This document shows, in pieces, positions 54,349-63,636 of a DNA stretch of 64,000 bases (positions are counted from its first letter, which is position 1; each line of letters starts with the position of its first letter). Location of the stretch: positions 1 to 64,000 of the forward strand of contig JAHEGY010000002.1 of NCBI GenBank assembly GCA_024644875.1. Direction: 5' to 3'. The notes below the pieces were generated by a model, which searched no databases, was not told the origin of the DNA, and was given only the letters and a program-made list of their open reading frames with translations. This DNA is from Cyclobacteriaceae bacterium (GTDB taxonomy: Bacteria > Bacteroidota > Bacteroidia > Cytophagales > Cyclobacteriaceae). The translations under genes and the position numbers were made by a program.

Positions 54349-55644
54349 TTACTGGATCTCGTTAGAAATCGGCAGATGGCTCAATAATTGAATATTTTCA
54401 AGAGAAGAATAGTCGTACTGATACAATCCATCTCTTCCAATCATGATTAAATTATCATTGAAAGGAATTACATCGTAGGAATGCATTTCAGTATAGTGTT
54501 TTATTTGGTTACTCGTAATGGTATTTACATCAGATGCGTTGAATATTTTCAGTCCCCATTCACCTTCGCAGATAAACAGAGCATCTCCATCCAATCCCAG
54601 CCCATGTGGATTCTTCATAGGATAGGTTTTTATAAGGAATGGGTTATAGAGGTTACTAATATCAATTACATCCAATTGGTTGGTAAATCCATCACACTCT
54701 GTTCCGGACCGAAGTGTTACAAAGGCATAATCCTCATTAACCACAACAGGATCGCAACTATTGACATGGGCAAACGTCGACATAAATTCCGGTGCAGATG
54801 GCTCCGAAATATCATAAATATACATGCCATTCTGAGCTCCGATAAAAAGGTTATTCTCATAGGGAAAAATTGTTTCTATATTCCATCCAATTTCCACATT
54901 ATTCCCGAATACTGGATCTGAAGTGCTTGTTATGTCAAATACCCCAAGGTTATAACTGCCTATGGTATATAAAATATCGTTAACAATGGCAAACCTCGCC
55001 ATCGATCCTCCGATACCCGTTGGAGATGCAGATGAGGGTGGAGCAGAATTGGGAACAGCGGAATCGTTCATTGCTCCTGCGAATACAAATCCACCTTCAG
55101 CTCTTAAAAATGGAGGCATTACACCGCCACAATCCGGATTATCATACCAGACCGTATCGGTTTCTTCATAGGCGACAACTACAGCCTCCTGATTTTGATC
55201 CAGGAACTCATAGTGATAATGATCGTTGAATACCCCCTCAAGCCTTTTAACAAGCTTAACATCATTTGTATTGGAAATATCCAGTGCAAGAAGATCAACA
55301 TAATTATCAGCAAAAAGGATATTACCCTTTACAGCCATATCATAGTTGCCAGGTATATTGACGAATCCAATATTTACAGGATTCCTTTTATCAGTGTTAT
55401 TTATGATATGAATTCCTTTTCCAACTTCATTAACAAATAAGTAATCTCCATACAGGTAGATCTTGCCCGGAAAGGATAGCTCAACAGGCTCCCGAAATTC
55501 GAAGGCTTCCCGAATCTCCTGGGTGGTCATATAAACCGGTTCCAGATAGGTATAATAGAGTCTTGAATCGCAATCATCAGTACAACCACTTAAAAAAATG
55601 CCTAACAGATAGATTAAGGCTGCAAAATTTCCAATCCTTTTCAT
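54349..55644 (-). CDS. LVIVD-repeat lipoprotein
   Basis: The 431-residue lipoprotein (signal 'YLLGIFLSGC', Cys21) consists of LVIVD-type repeats that form a beta-propeller-like surface domain: 'YGDYLFVNEVGKGIHIINNTDKRNPVNIGF'-type blocks with the pattern 'G..LYVAD...GL.V.DIS.P..P' recurring through residues 60-420, for example 'LDVIDISNLYNPFLIKTY' and 'IYDISEPSAPEF'. Ligand unknown. It is the fourth gene of the sigma-factor operon, 68 bases after the previous gene. LVIVD proteins are frequent in Cytophagales and are usually thought to be surface proteins. Confidence 0.82.
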   Translation of the reverse strand: MKRIGNFAALIYLLGIFLSGCTDDCDSRLYYTYLEPVYMTTQEIREAFEFREPVELSFPGKIYLYGDYLFVNEVGKGIHIINNTDKRNPVNIGFVNIPGNYDMAVKGNILFADNYVDLLALDISNTNDVKLVKRLEGVFNDHYHYEFLDQNQEAVVVAYEETDTVWYDNPDCGGVMPPFLRAEGGFVFAGAMNDSAVPNSAPPSSASPTGIGGSMARFAIVNDILYTIGSYNLGVFDITSTSDPVFGNNVEIGWNIETIFPYENNLFIGAQNGMYIYDISEPSAPEFMSTFAHVNSCDPVVVNEDYAFVTLRSGTECDGFTNQLDVIDISNLYNPFLIKTYPMKNPHGLGLDGDALFICEGEWGLKIFNASDVNTITSNQIKHYTEMHSYDVIPFNDNLIMIGRDGLYQYDYSSLENIQLLSHLPISNEIQ

Positions 55645-55712
55645 GATTTCTGATTATTTGGGTTTTGATATAATGACACGCCTTGAAATCCTATGGTTGT
55701 AATCCCACCGTA

Positions 55713-56462
55713 TTAAAGGGTGTCCTCAAATTGAAATGTAGCATTGATGTAAGTATAGGAAACCTCCTGATATACAGGTATGTTGGTATCAATCCCAACG
55801 GCAATCCAGAGTTTTCCTTCTACATCGGTGGCAACATAAATCGGAAAATCAGAATTTGAACCATTCAGCATGACCGGTTTTTCACCAAGTCCGGTGTATT
55901 CCAGTCTTCCTATCATAGTCATGTCCTGACCGCCCTGATCATCTTCCCCTTTATCAAAATCGGTTTTAACAAGAGAGACATCCGGGTTATCCTCATCCTG
56001 TTCTATGATTGTTTTCGGTTCCGTCTTGAATGCCCCAACTTTCAGGAAGGATCCATATTCAAAATTATCCAAATCACCTGCATACTCTTCTTTAAGTTGA
56101 GAATTAAGTTCTACTTCAATTTTTATGGTATATCTTGAATTTGGTTGCAGACCTGATATCTGCTGTTTCACGAACATGAATAAATCAGAATTCGTGGCAT
56201 GGCCACTTTGTTTAAAAGCGGAAACATTTCCAATAGATTCTGAGATGAACAATGGACTGGGTATATATTCCAATTTCATTGAATCCTCAAATCCTTCCGG
56301 ATAGTCAGCAAATTCTGCGATCCAACCCTCATCTCCTTCATCGAAAAAACTACGTTCAATCAATAATCCATCCGGATTTGCAGGGGCTCCACTATCCAGA
56401 CCACATCCGGATAAAAACAATGAAATCAACACCAAAACACTCCCAAATCTAAGCATATTCAT
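55713..56462 (-). CDS. lipoprotein of unknown function in ECF operon
   Basis: The frame is open from 56513, but the ATG at 56460-56462 (MNMLRF) or 56454-56456 opens the lipoprotein signal ending 'LFLSGC'. The mature part (about 225 residues) is beta-rich, acidic, with 'FKQSGHATNSDLFMFVKQQISGLQPNSRYTIKIEVEL'-type jelly-roll-like segments ('LQPNSRYTIKIEVEL'), suggesting a carbohydrate-binding-module-like fold. No catalytic residues could be assigned. It is 71 bases after the anti-sigma/barrel gene. A TAnnTTTG box (TAATTTTG, minus strand) is at 56481-56488, a possible internal promoter. Confidence 0.6.
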   Translation of the reverse strand: MNMLRFGSVLVLISLFLSGCGLDSGAPANPDGLLIERSFFDEGDEGWIAEFADYPEGFEDSMKLEYIPSPLFISESIGNVSAFKQSGHATNSDLFMFVKQQISGLQPNSRYTIKIEVELNSQLKEEYAGDLDNFEYGSFLKVGAFKTEPKTIIEQDEDNPDVSLVKTDFDKGEDDQGGQDMTMIGRLEYTGLGEKPVMLNGSNSDFPIYVATDVEGKLWIAVGIDTNIPVYQEVSYTYINATFQFEDTL

Positions 56463-56533
56463 AGTTTTAACATTAATTGACAAAATTACTCTTGTTAAAT
56501 ATCTAATTATCATAAACGGTTCTGCTCATAATT

Positions 56534-57991
56534 CTATTTAAAGACATAAGCTATCCCGGCAGAAATCATAAACGCGGAAGGTCGACTGCTGAACCTTGCA
56601 TTACTACTAGTCAATTCATTCAATCCAATCCTGTAGGATGGTTCAAGACTCAGCTGATAATTTTTTAAAAAAGTGTAGTTCACCATAGTTCCAAACCTGC
56701 CGTTAAAGTATATAGAATTGTATGGTGAATCATCGCCCAACTTATATTGAACCGGATCAAATAAGTTCTGCGAATCTTCAATGCTATTTTTAATAAAGAT
56801 ATCAGTACTTACCCCTGCAGTCATTAACCATTTGAATTTTCTATCTACCAGGAAGTATCCAAAATTCACAGGAATTGTTAAGAATTCAAAAGTACTGTTC
56901 AATTGGACCTCTGAATTCAATTCATTATAAGAATTTAGTCCTGATTCAGGGCTGGCCCGCTCAATTACAATGGCATGGTTTGCATATTTCGCGTGACTTT
57001 CTGTCGGTTCGATATAGGTATTTACGGACGTAGAACCAAAATTATGCTGGTATCCTACCCCACTAAACAGAACGAATTTCTTGCTGAATTTATATCCAAA
57101 ATCCAGACCATAAGATACGGACATTTCTGAATTATAACCTGATTCCTCAGGTTTATAGGAAGCAAGGAAGTTCGATTGACTTTGAAGGTCCGCACTTGCA
57201 GCATCAATACGCTCTACAGAACCAAGTGTATTGGGAGTAGCATCAGCCATAATATCCGGAGATCCATTATAATTTATGTTTGGATCAAAGACACCGGAAG
57301 ACACCATTATACCAGCCCACAATTTACCGGGATCCTCTTCCTCTTCTTCAATTTCCAAAGGTATTAGGTATGGTTCATCAAATGGATTTACTTTCTTCTG
57401 AAGATAAAGTTTTCTCCCTGGTTTTTCATAAGGCACGTTAAATGATGATTCAGGATGATAAGATAAAACCGCATAATTCTTCAAATAATTTCCACCAGAG
57501 TCCAACTGTTTATTATCTTTTAGGTGGTTGGAAGTCTGAAATGCAATTACACTTTCTGAATTATCATCAATTTTTTGCTTATTAAGGGTAGCCCTGTTTT
57601 GGATTGTTTTATTTGGATTGGCCTTATTCAAATTAGCTTCAGAAACAGCATTGTCAATATCTTGCAGGTTCGGTATACGTTCTGCTTGAGTATCCTTGGG
57701 ATCTACCTTGTTACCATTACTTTCTATAACAGGAGAAGGTAGGCTTACGAGTTGCTCAGATCCTGAATTCGAAACAAGATTATATAAAATATAGGATCCA
57801 AATAATAAAGCCAGTAAGACTGATGCTGCAGCAGTTATCTGATAATAGAACAATTTCTTTTTATATCGTTTTAGTTCATTCCCTGCCATTGAAGCATCGA
57901 TTCTATCCCACACGGATGCTGCAGGTGTTGCCTCAGTATCCTCAAACTTTTCCTTCCATCTATTTTCGAAATTATCGTTCAGCTTCTTCAT
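56534..57991 (-). CDS. dual-membrane-spanning anti-sigma factor with outer-membrane barrel
   Basis: The start at 57989-57991 (MKKLNDNF) gives 485 residues. Residues about 1-60 are a short cytoplasmic domain ('FENRWKEKFEDTEATPAASVWDRI', quoted in part: 'ATPAASVWDRIDASM') of the sort that binds ECF sigma factors. A transmembrane helix follows at about 51-72, then a low-complexity, Asn/Gln-rich periplasmic linker (about 75-200), and a C-terminal PorT-like beta-barrel (about 215-485, ending 'MISAGIAYVFK'). It thus crosses both membranes, as in the Dma family described in Bacteroides thetaiotaomicron. It overlaps the ECF sigma gene by 20 bases. Confidence 0.82.
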   Translation of the reverse strand: MKKLNDNFENRWKEKFEDTEATPAASVWDRIDASMAGNELKRYKKKLFYYQITAAASVLLALLFGSYILYNLVSNSGSEQLVSLPSPVIESNGNKVDPKDTQAERIPNLQDIDNAVSEANLNKANPNKTIQNRATLNKQKIDDNSESVIAFQTSNHLKDNKQLDSGGNYLKNYAVLSYHPESSFNVPYEKPGRKLYLQKKVNPFDEPYLIPLEIEEEEEDPGKLWAGIMVSSGVFDPNINYNGSPDIMADATPNTLGSVERIDAASADLQSQSNFLASYKPEESGYNSEMSVSYGLDFGYKFSKKFVLFSGVGYQHNFGSTSVNTYIEPTESHAKYANHAIVIERASPESGLNSYNELNSEVQLNSTFEFLTIPVNFGYFLVDRKFKWLMTAGVSTDIFIKNSIEDSQNLFDPVQYKLGDDSPYNSIYFNGRFGTMVNYTFLKNYQLSLEPSYRIGLNELTSSNARFSSRPSAFMISAGIAYVFK

Positions 57992-58526
57992 AATTTCCTC
58001 TATCACTCTCAATTAATTTCAGTTGCAACAAAGATTTAGCTCTGGAATACTGTGATTTTGATGTCCCCTCACTAATTTTAAGTTGCTCAGCTATTTCCTT
58101 ATGCGTGTATCCCTCAATGGCATAAAGGTTAAAAATAACCTGGCACCCAAGAGGAAGATCCTGGATCATATTCAGCAATTCCTCATGATGAAAATTAGAA
58201 AGCGCTACATTTTCATCATAAGATATTTTCAAATGTTCTACATTGACCATGGGGTATAGATACAACTTACTTCGTTGATAATTCAAAGCAGTATTTATGA
58301 CTATCTTTTTAATCCAGGCTGCTACATTTGTATATTCTCTCAGATTTTTCAGGTTCTTAAATATTTTAATGAACGATTCCTGCAATATATCTTCTGCTTC
58401 CAAATCTGATTTTGAATATCTAAAACAGATCATCATCATCTTCGATGCAAAAAGATCGTAAAGCTTTTTCTGAGCTTTCCGATCTTCAGCTATGCAGTCA
58501 TTAATTAATTGTTTGAAATCTTCCAT
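57972..58526 (-). CDS. ECF-type RNA polymerase sigma factor
   Basis: The 184-residue protein has region 2 (about 10-75, 'DLEAEDILQESFIKIFKNL', the -10 recognition and core-binding helix) and region 4 (about 120-170, 'EGYTHKEIAEQLKISEGTSKSQYSRAK', a helix-turn-helix for the -35 element; quoted in part as 'HKEIAEQLKISEGTSKS'). The typical 'LP..CQVIFNLYAIEGY' precedes region 4. It is the first gene of a minus-strand operon and overlaps its anti-sigma partner by 20 bases. It likely auto-regulates the operon, but no clear ECF -35/-10 pair could be defined in the 106-base divergent spacer. Confidence 0.92.
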   Translation of the reverse strand: MEDFKQLINDCIAEDRKAQKKLYDLFASKMMMICFRYSKSDLEAEDILQESFIKIFKNLKNLREYTNVAAWIKKIVINTALNYQRSKLYLYPMVNVEHLKISYDENVALSNFHHEELLNMIQDLPLGCQVIFNLYAIEGYTHKEIAEQLKISEGTSKSQYSRAKSLLQLKLIESDRGNYEEAER

Positions 58527-58632
58527 TCAATGCCTGACATCTTATTGGCATCGATTTTATCTAATGACACCAATATGATATATTTGGTTGGAAATTAAAT
58601 TAATTTCTATTTTTATCGTTTAAATATAACAA

Positions 58633-59931
58633 ATGAAAAAAGCAACCTTCGTTATTTTCGCTCTTATTATCTTTTTTAACGACTATTCAATTAAAAAAGT
58701 CTATTCAAAATCCAATAACCATTTAAAGAATAATACCGATCTGGAATACAGGGATTTTATTTATAATCCCGATATAAAGACTGTAAACCTGTATCCCGAC
58801 AAGAATATCAGATCAAAAATCGAGCCACCGGCGATTAACATAGCTTCACCGAACCAATTAATACTCGAATTTGATGAGTTATATCAGGATGCCGGATATT
58901 TTCAGGCAAAAATTATTCACTGTACCTGGGATTGGCAACCATCAGACATAAGATCTATTGAATACTTATCGGCCTACAATGAATTTGATATACATGAATA
59001 TGAATATAGCGTTTATTCCAGGATCCCATACACTCATTACACTTTTGTGTTACCACGGGTCGTTCTTCCCGGTAATTATCTGCTTGTTGTCTATGATAGA
59101 GACAATCCGGATGAATTGGCTTTTTCTAAAAGATTCATGATATATGATCAGATAATAAATATTGCATTTTCGTATGGTGAATCTATGGGGGTCCGGGAGC
59201 AGAGGACACATCAGCAAATTGATTTTATCCTTAACTACAGTAAAATTGATTTGTTCAATCCACAAAGAGATATAAAAGTAGTTGTGCGTCAGAACCAGTC
59301 ATGGGTTACAGCAATATATAATTTGAAACCAACCCAGATTGATGAATTTAAGAAAGAATTGGAATACAGGCCCTTCAATTTAGAAAATAATTTTTTCGGA
59401 GGTAATGAATTCAGGTTTTTCGATCTGAATTCTGTGATCGCTCCCGGCAGAAATGTAGACCGTGTATTCATCAAGGAAGACAGGGTAGATGCATTTTTGC
59501 TTCAGGATAAGATTAGGAAAAAGGAATTCTACAGCATCTGGGATGATCTTAATGGGGGCTTTATTATATCTAATATTGATGGGCAGGATCCCAGACTTGA
59601 ATCCGATTACGTTAACGTTCATTTCTTCCTTCAATCCCCTCAAAAGCTTAACTCGGACATATACATATTCGGAAAACTAAGCAATTACGACCTGCTTCCA
59701 GAATATAAAATGAAATACGATGATGAGTTGAAAGGTTATATAGCAGATGCTCTACTAAAACAGGGATGGTATGATTATATCTATTACACTCCAGATGATT
59801 TATATGCAGTTGAAGGGAGTCATTTTGAAACAGAGAATGATTATGAAATCCTGGTTTATATTAAACCACAAGGCAGAACATATGATGTTCTCGCAGGATA
59901 TGTATCGTTCAATACTGGCCGAAGGAACTAA
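58633..59931 (+). CDS. DUF5103 / type IX secretion system plug-family protein
   Basis: The 432-residue protein has an N-terminal leader (MKKATFVIFALIIFFNDYSI) and matches the DUF5103 family, in which Plug occludes the periplasmic side of the SprA translocon in type IX secretion. Recognisable features are 'YRDFIYNPDIKTVNLYP', 'IIHCTWDWQPSDI', 'YSVYSRIPYTHYTFVLP' and 'FMIYDQIINIAFSYGES'. Length is typical. A TAnnTTTG box (TATATTTG) is at 58579-58586, without a clear partner. It ends overlapping by four bases the convergent Cas6-family gene. Confidence 0.82.
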   Translation: MKKATFVIFALIIFFNDYSIKKVYSKSNNHLKNNTDLEYRDFIYNPDIKTVNLYPDKNIRSKIEPPAINIASPNQLILEFDELYQDAGYFQAKIIHCTWDWQPSDIRSIEYLSAYNEFDIHEYEYSVYSRIPYTHYTFVLPRVVLPGNYLLVVYDRDNPDELAFSKRFMIYDQIINIAFSYGESMGVREQRTHQQIDFILNYSKIDLFNPQRDIKVVVRQNQSWVTAIYNLKPTQIDEFKKELEYRPFNLENNFFGGNEFRFFDLNSVIAPGRNVDRVFIKEDRVDAFLLQDKIRKKEFYSIWDDLNGGFIISNIDGQDPRLESDYVNVHFFLQSPQKLNSDIYIFGKLSNYDLLPEYKMKYDDELKGYIADALLKQGWYDYIYYTPDDLYAVEGSHFETENDYEILVYIKPQGRTYDVLAGYVSFNTGRRN

Positions 59932-60731
59932 ATATAGTTTTCCACCTTGTATTCTTTTGTCCTTTTGGTAGGATCGATATTAGCCAGATCCAGCATTCCA
60001 AATCCCTTATGAGTAAATGCACCTAAGCCCAGGATAAAGACAAATTTCTGTACTTCAGGAGCTGCATATAGTGTAAACGGGAAAGTATAACCGCGGACCT
60101 CATATTTAACATCCTGATCGAAAACAGGATAAATCCTGGCAAATTTTTTCTGGCTTTGCTCAATCTTCACAAGATAAGAATGATCAGGTACCAGCTGAAA
60201 CTTAAAAAAGGTTTTAAGTTGTTCAGGCGTAAACAGTTTCGACTGGTTCATTCTGAGAATGGTGGATTCGTATAATAGATCTGAAAACTCATCTGTCTCC
60301 GGATGAATGAATTTTTTACCTTCGGAATCGTTGAATTTTGGTGAAGTCAACACGATGGGAGAAATGCAGATGTATTTATTGACATTTTCAAAATCAATCA
60401 TTTGTTCTTCTTCGACCATTTCAGGGATTAAAGTAAGATTCCCTACCTCGAGCTGCGGAAAATCAAACACATTCTTTACAAAATAGTCAATAAAGTCCTT
60501 ATTCATGCAGGAAATGACCAGAGTTACCCTGCTCGAAAAGAAATGTAATCCATTACGGCTGATCTTGGTCTGTCCTTTTAATCCCGAAAAGTTATATCCG
60601 ATATAGTTGAAGTATTCCTCTTTCCCACCTTTAAGCAAGATACCTTTGATTAGCTGGGTAAGGAGATACTGATGATGAAATGGAACATATCCACCTTTAT
60701 TCTTTAAAATAAAAATTAATCTGATCCTCAA
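59928..60731 (-). CDS. cas6: Cas6-family protein, isolated
   Basis: The 267-residue protein looks like Cas6, the RAMP endoribonuclease that cuts pre-crRNA: N-terminal strand 'MRIRLIFILKNKGG' then 'VPFHHQYLLTQLIKGIL', where His19/His20 are candidates for the active-site histidine, and the C-terminal glycine-rich loop 'GLGAFTHKGFGML' (235-247). No CRISPR array and no other cas gene lie in the window, and its neighbours are a type IX protein and ychF. A role outside CRISPR, for example RNA processing or binding, cannot be excluded. Similar isolated copies are, to my memory, seen in other Cytophagales. Confidence 0.75.
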   Translation of the reverse strand: MRIRLIFILKNKGGYVPFHHQYLLTQLIKGILLKGGKEEYFNYIGYNFSGLKGQTKISRNGLHFFSSRVTLVISCMNKDFIDYFVKNVFDFPQLEVGNLTLIPEMVEEEQMIDFENVNKYICISPIVLTSPKFNDSEGKKFIHPETDEFSDLLYESTILRMNQSKLFTPEQLKTFFKFQLVPDHSYLVKIEQSQKKFARIYPVFDQDVKYEVRGYTFPFTLYAAPEVQKFVFILGLGAFTHKGFGMLDLANIDPTKRTKEYKVENYI

Positions 60732-60956
60732 TGCTCTAAAAATTTATAAGTGTTAAAAAGTACTAGTAAAAATTTGCAATAGAAATGGGTTTATTTTTCA
60801 AAAGTAAACTAATTAAGATAAAAAATTGTTTACATTTTCAATAAAAAGTCTATCAAAATAGAGTTTTTCCAATATAACGCTAAGTTTGAAAATAAAATAT
60901 ATTCTTTCAGAGTATAAATTAATACTTTTTTTCAATAAATAAAATTCAGGTGCAAT

Positions 60957-62051
60957 TTATACATTAAACCTGAAATACATTACATCACCATCCTTAACAA
61001 CATAATCTTTACCCTCTACAAATAATTTACCAGCTTCCTTACAGGCATTTTCATTCTTGTAGAATATATAATCATCATATTTTATAACTTCCGCTCGGAT
61101 AAATCCACGCTCAAAATCGGTATGTATAACCCCTGCGGCCTGGGGAGCTTTTGATCCTTTACGCACCGTCCAGGCCCGTACTTCCTTCTCCCCTGCTGTA
61201 AAAAATGTTATCAGATCGAGGATATTATAGCTTGCATGAATTAAACGAATCAATCCGGACTCCTTTAAACTATATTCCTGAAGGAACAAATTCTTATCCT
61301 CCTCATCCAATTCAACAATTTGGGCCTCCAGAGAAGCACATATGGTAATGACCTCACGATTGGGGTCAGGTATAGAATCTTTCAATTGCCGGGTATATTT
61401 ATTATCATGTATAGATTCCTCATCAACATTAGCTACATAAATCTCCGGTTTGGAAGTTAACAACTGAAGTTCTTTTTTCAACAATTGGTTCTCTGGCACA
61501 GCCATTTCCATATTCCTGATACTATTACCTTCTTCGAGATGTTTTTTAGCTTTCCCCAGAATGATCATTTCTTTTTTTGATTTAACATCTCCAGATTTGG
61601 CTGTTTTCTCAGTTTTCAGGATCCTTTTCTCAATGGTTTCAAGATCTTTTAACTGCAGTTCAGTTTCAATTATTTCCTTATCAGAAACCGGGTCAATATT
61701 GCCATCCACATGAGATATGTTCTCGTCTTCGAAACATCGAATTACGTGAACTATAGCATCCACCTCCCTAATATTCGCCAAAAACTGATTTCCCAGTCCT
61801 TCACCTTTACTGGCTCCCTTTACGAGACCAGCTATATCAACAAACTCAATTACCGTTGGTGTTATTTTCTTGGGATTTACAAGTTCGGCGAGTTTATTGA
61901 TTCGCTCATCAGGAACTGTAATAATCCCCACATTTGGCTCGATCGTACAAAAGGGGTAGTTCGCAGCCTCGGCTTTTGCATTTGACAAGCAATTGAATAA
62001 GGTAGATTTACCAACATTTGGTAATCCAACTATCCCACAACGTAATCCCAT
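60957..62051 (-). CDS. ychF: redox-regulated ATPase/GTPase YchF (OLA1 family)
   Basis: YchF is a universally conserved P-loop NTPase that binds ATP better than GTP and associates with ribosomes. The 364-residue protein has P-loop 'GLPNVGKSTLFNCL', switch region 'YPFCTIEPNVGI', 'EFVDIAGLVKGASKGEGLGN', the altered G4 'IYVANVDEESI' and the C-terminal TGS domain ('LDLITFFTAGEKEVRAWTV', 'GVIHTDFERGFIRAEVI'). It starts seven bases after the AI-2E family gene stop, so the two are cotranscribed. Confidence 0.96.
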   Translation of the reverse strand: MGLRCGIVGLPNVGKSTLFNCLSNAKAEAANYPFCTIEPNVGIITVPDERINKLAELVNPKKITPTVIEFVDIAGLVKGASKGEGLGNQFLANIREVDAIVHVIRCFEDENISHVDGNIDPVSDKEIIETELQLKDLETIEKRILKTEKTAKSGDVKSKKEMIILGKAKKHLEEGNSIRNMEMAVPENQLLKKELQLLTSKPEIYVANVDEESIHDNKYTRQLKDSIPDPNREVITICASLEAQIVELDEEDKNLFLQEYSLKESGLIRLIHASYNILDLITFFTAGEKEVRAWTVRKGSKAPQAAGVIHTDFERGFIRAEVIKYDDYIFYKNENACKEAGKLFVEGKDYVVKDGDVMYFRFNV

Positions 62052-62058
62052 ACCTTAC

Positions 62059-63150
62059 TTAATTTTTAAAGATCTGATATTGTTTAAAACCACTGGAAAA
62101 TTCGATAAAACTTACCCGAACGATGGTATAAACAGGAATGGCTGCTATCATTCCAATGATCCCTCCCAGTGTTGCCCCCACAAAAATAATGATAAAAATT
62201 TCCAAAGGATGTGCTTTTACACTTTTCGAAAAAATAAGAGGCTGAAATACCAGGTTATCATTTATCTGAACGATTCCAAAAACGGTAATAATTTTCAGGA
62301 TCATAAACAATATTTCATTCACCGAATTAAAATCTAAAACCGATAGTGATATCACAATCCCAAATGCTGCACCTAATATCGGACCAAGATAGGGAATTAA
62401 ATTAGCAACGGCCGCGAATAGAGCAATCGATGCTGCATACTTTACTCCTACTATAGATAAGCCAATAGTAGCCAGTGTAAATATGGCGGTCATCTGAACA
62501 AGTAATCCGATAAGATAATTGGAAAGGAGTTTTTCAATTTTGGCAAAAGCAGTAATAACCATTTCAAAATAATTATTAGGAACCATTTTTAATGCCACCT
62601 TTCTGAATATGCCCTTTTCATATAATAGGAAGAAAGTAATAAATATCACTGCCATGATACCAATTGTGACACTGCCAGCCACTGAAAAAAGATTATTGAT
62701 GATCAGCCCGATATTGATTGCTCCGCCTTCATTGATGAACGCTGCGATACTGTCCTGAATGTTGGTCATCAATGTTCCTTCCGGTTGATTGTATAAATTA
62801 TTCTGAATTAGAAAATTCTCCAGATTATTAATTGGCACACTTACTTGTGATATAATATTCTCATAATTCAATGATGACAGAATTCCAATCTGTTCATTTA
62901 TTAGAGGAATGAAAACTGAGATAAAAAGAAATACAATTAAAATAAATACTGCAAAAGAAGCCAGCACTGACAGTACTCTTGGAATATGTACCCTGTATAC
63001 CTGGGCCTTATGGATATAATCGACTAATGGTCGCAGAATTGTAGCCAAAATTCCGGAAATTACCAGATAGAAAAAAATGTTAGAAAAATACCATGCCAGG
63101 AAAATAAATAAACTAATTCCCAGGATAATATAAATAATCGGTTTCCTCAT
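62059..63150 (-). CDS. AI-2E family transporter
   Basis: The 363-residue protein has about eight membrane segments and the conserved AI-2E/PerM blocks 'LVISGILATILRPLVDYI', 'YLIGLLVQMTAIFTLATIGL', 'ANLIPYLGPILGAAFGIVISL' (quoted in part: 'LIPYLGPILGAAFG') and 'PLIFSKSVKAHPLEIFIIIF'. This family includes transporters for autoinducer-2 but also sodium/proton exchangers, so the substrate is open. The frame is open from a TTG at 63154-63156; the ATG at 63148-63150 is preferred. It is upstream of ychF in one unit and downstream of a terminator. Confidence 0.88.
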   Translation of the reverse strand: MRKPIIYIILGISLFIFLAWYFSNIFFYLVISGILATILRPLVDYIHKAQVYRVHIPRVLSVLASFAVFILIVFLFISVFIPLINEQIGILSSLNYENIISQVSVPINNLENFLIQNNLYNQPEGTLMTNIQDSIAAFINEGGAINIGLIINNLFSVAGSVTIGIMAVIFITFFLLYEKGIFRKVALKMVPNNYFEMVITAFAKIEKLLSNYLIGLLVQMTAIFTLATIGLSIVGVKYAASIALFAAVANLIPYLGPILGAAFGIVISLSVLDFNSVNEILFMILKIITVFGIVQINDNLVFQPLIFSKSVKAHPLEIFIIIFVGATLGGIIGMIAAIPVYTIVRVSFIEFSSGFKQYQIFKN

Positions 63151-63171
63151 ACTCAAATAGTCAAGCTAAAT

Positions 63172-63198
63172 AAAAAAGCCCTTGACAATATCAAGGGC
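63172..63198 (-). terminator. rho-independent terminator after the DUF3276 gene
   Basis: GCCCTTGA (63178-63185) pairs perfectly with TCAAGGGC (63191-63198) across a five-base loop; on the minus strand six T residues follow (63172-63177). It ends the DUF3276 transcript before the AI-2E family gene. Confidence 0.85.
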
Positions 63199-63219
63199 CA
63201 TCAATTCCATTCAATTTTT

Positions 63220-63558
63220 CTATTCCCACTTTAACTCACTTTCAGTCGAATCTGCTTTTTTTTCAGTTTTAGCCGATGCCAACTGAGAAAAATCATATTC
63301 AGGCAATAATTCTGTCTTCACATGATCGATAGTCCCTTTCAGCGCATCAACAAATTTGTCAAAATCCTCCTTATATAAAAAGATTTTGTGCTTCTCGTAG
63401 TAATATCCTTCCTCCTTATAGCGCCTTTTACTTTCCGTAATCGTAAGGTAATAGTCATTAGACCTGGTGGATTTAACATCAAAAAAATACGTTCTTTTAC
63501 CAGCTCTCACCCTCTGAGAGTAAATTTCATTTTTTCCATTTTCCTTGTTCTCTTCCAC
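63220..63558 (-). CDS. DUF3276 (PUR-type nucleic-acid-binding) protein
   Basis: The 112-residue protein belongs to the Bacteroidota/spirochaete DUF3276 group, which has a PUR-alpha-like fold that binds single-stranded RNA or DNA. The core 'IYSQRVRAGKRTYFFDVKSTRSNDYYLTITESKR' (blocks 'RVRAGKRTYFFDVKST' and 'DYYLTITESKRR') and 'HKIFLYKEDFDKFVDAL' are typical. The C-terminal 20 residues are charged and likely unstructured. It is monocistronic, with its own promoter and terminator. Cellular role is not established. Confidence 0.85.
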   Translation of the reverse strand: MEENKENGKNEIYSQRVRAGKRTYFFDVKSTRSNDYYLTITESKRRYKEEGYYYEKHKIFLYKEDFDKFVDALKGTIDHVKTELLPEYDFSQLASAKTEKKADSTESELKWE

Positions 63559-63636
63559 AATCCTATTATTTTTGGTTGATTAAGAAACAAAATCCGTAAA
63601 ATCGAATTAAATATAGTATATTATTTAGGTAAGATG

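Noticed and set aside
60905-60935. AT-only hairpin followed by T residues on the plus strand
   Set aside because: The stem is only about five A/T pairs and no plus-strand gene ends there, so I do not call a terminator.
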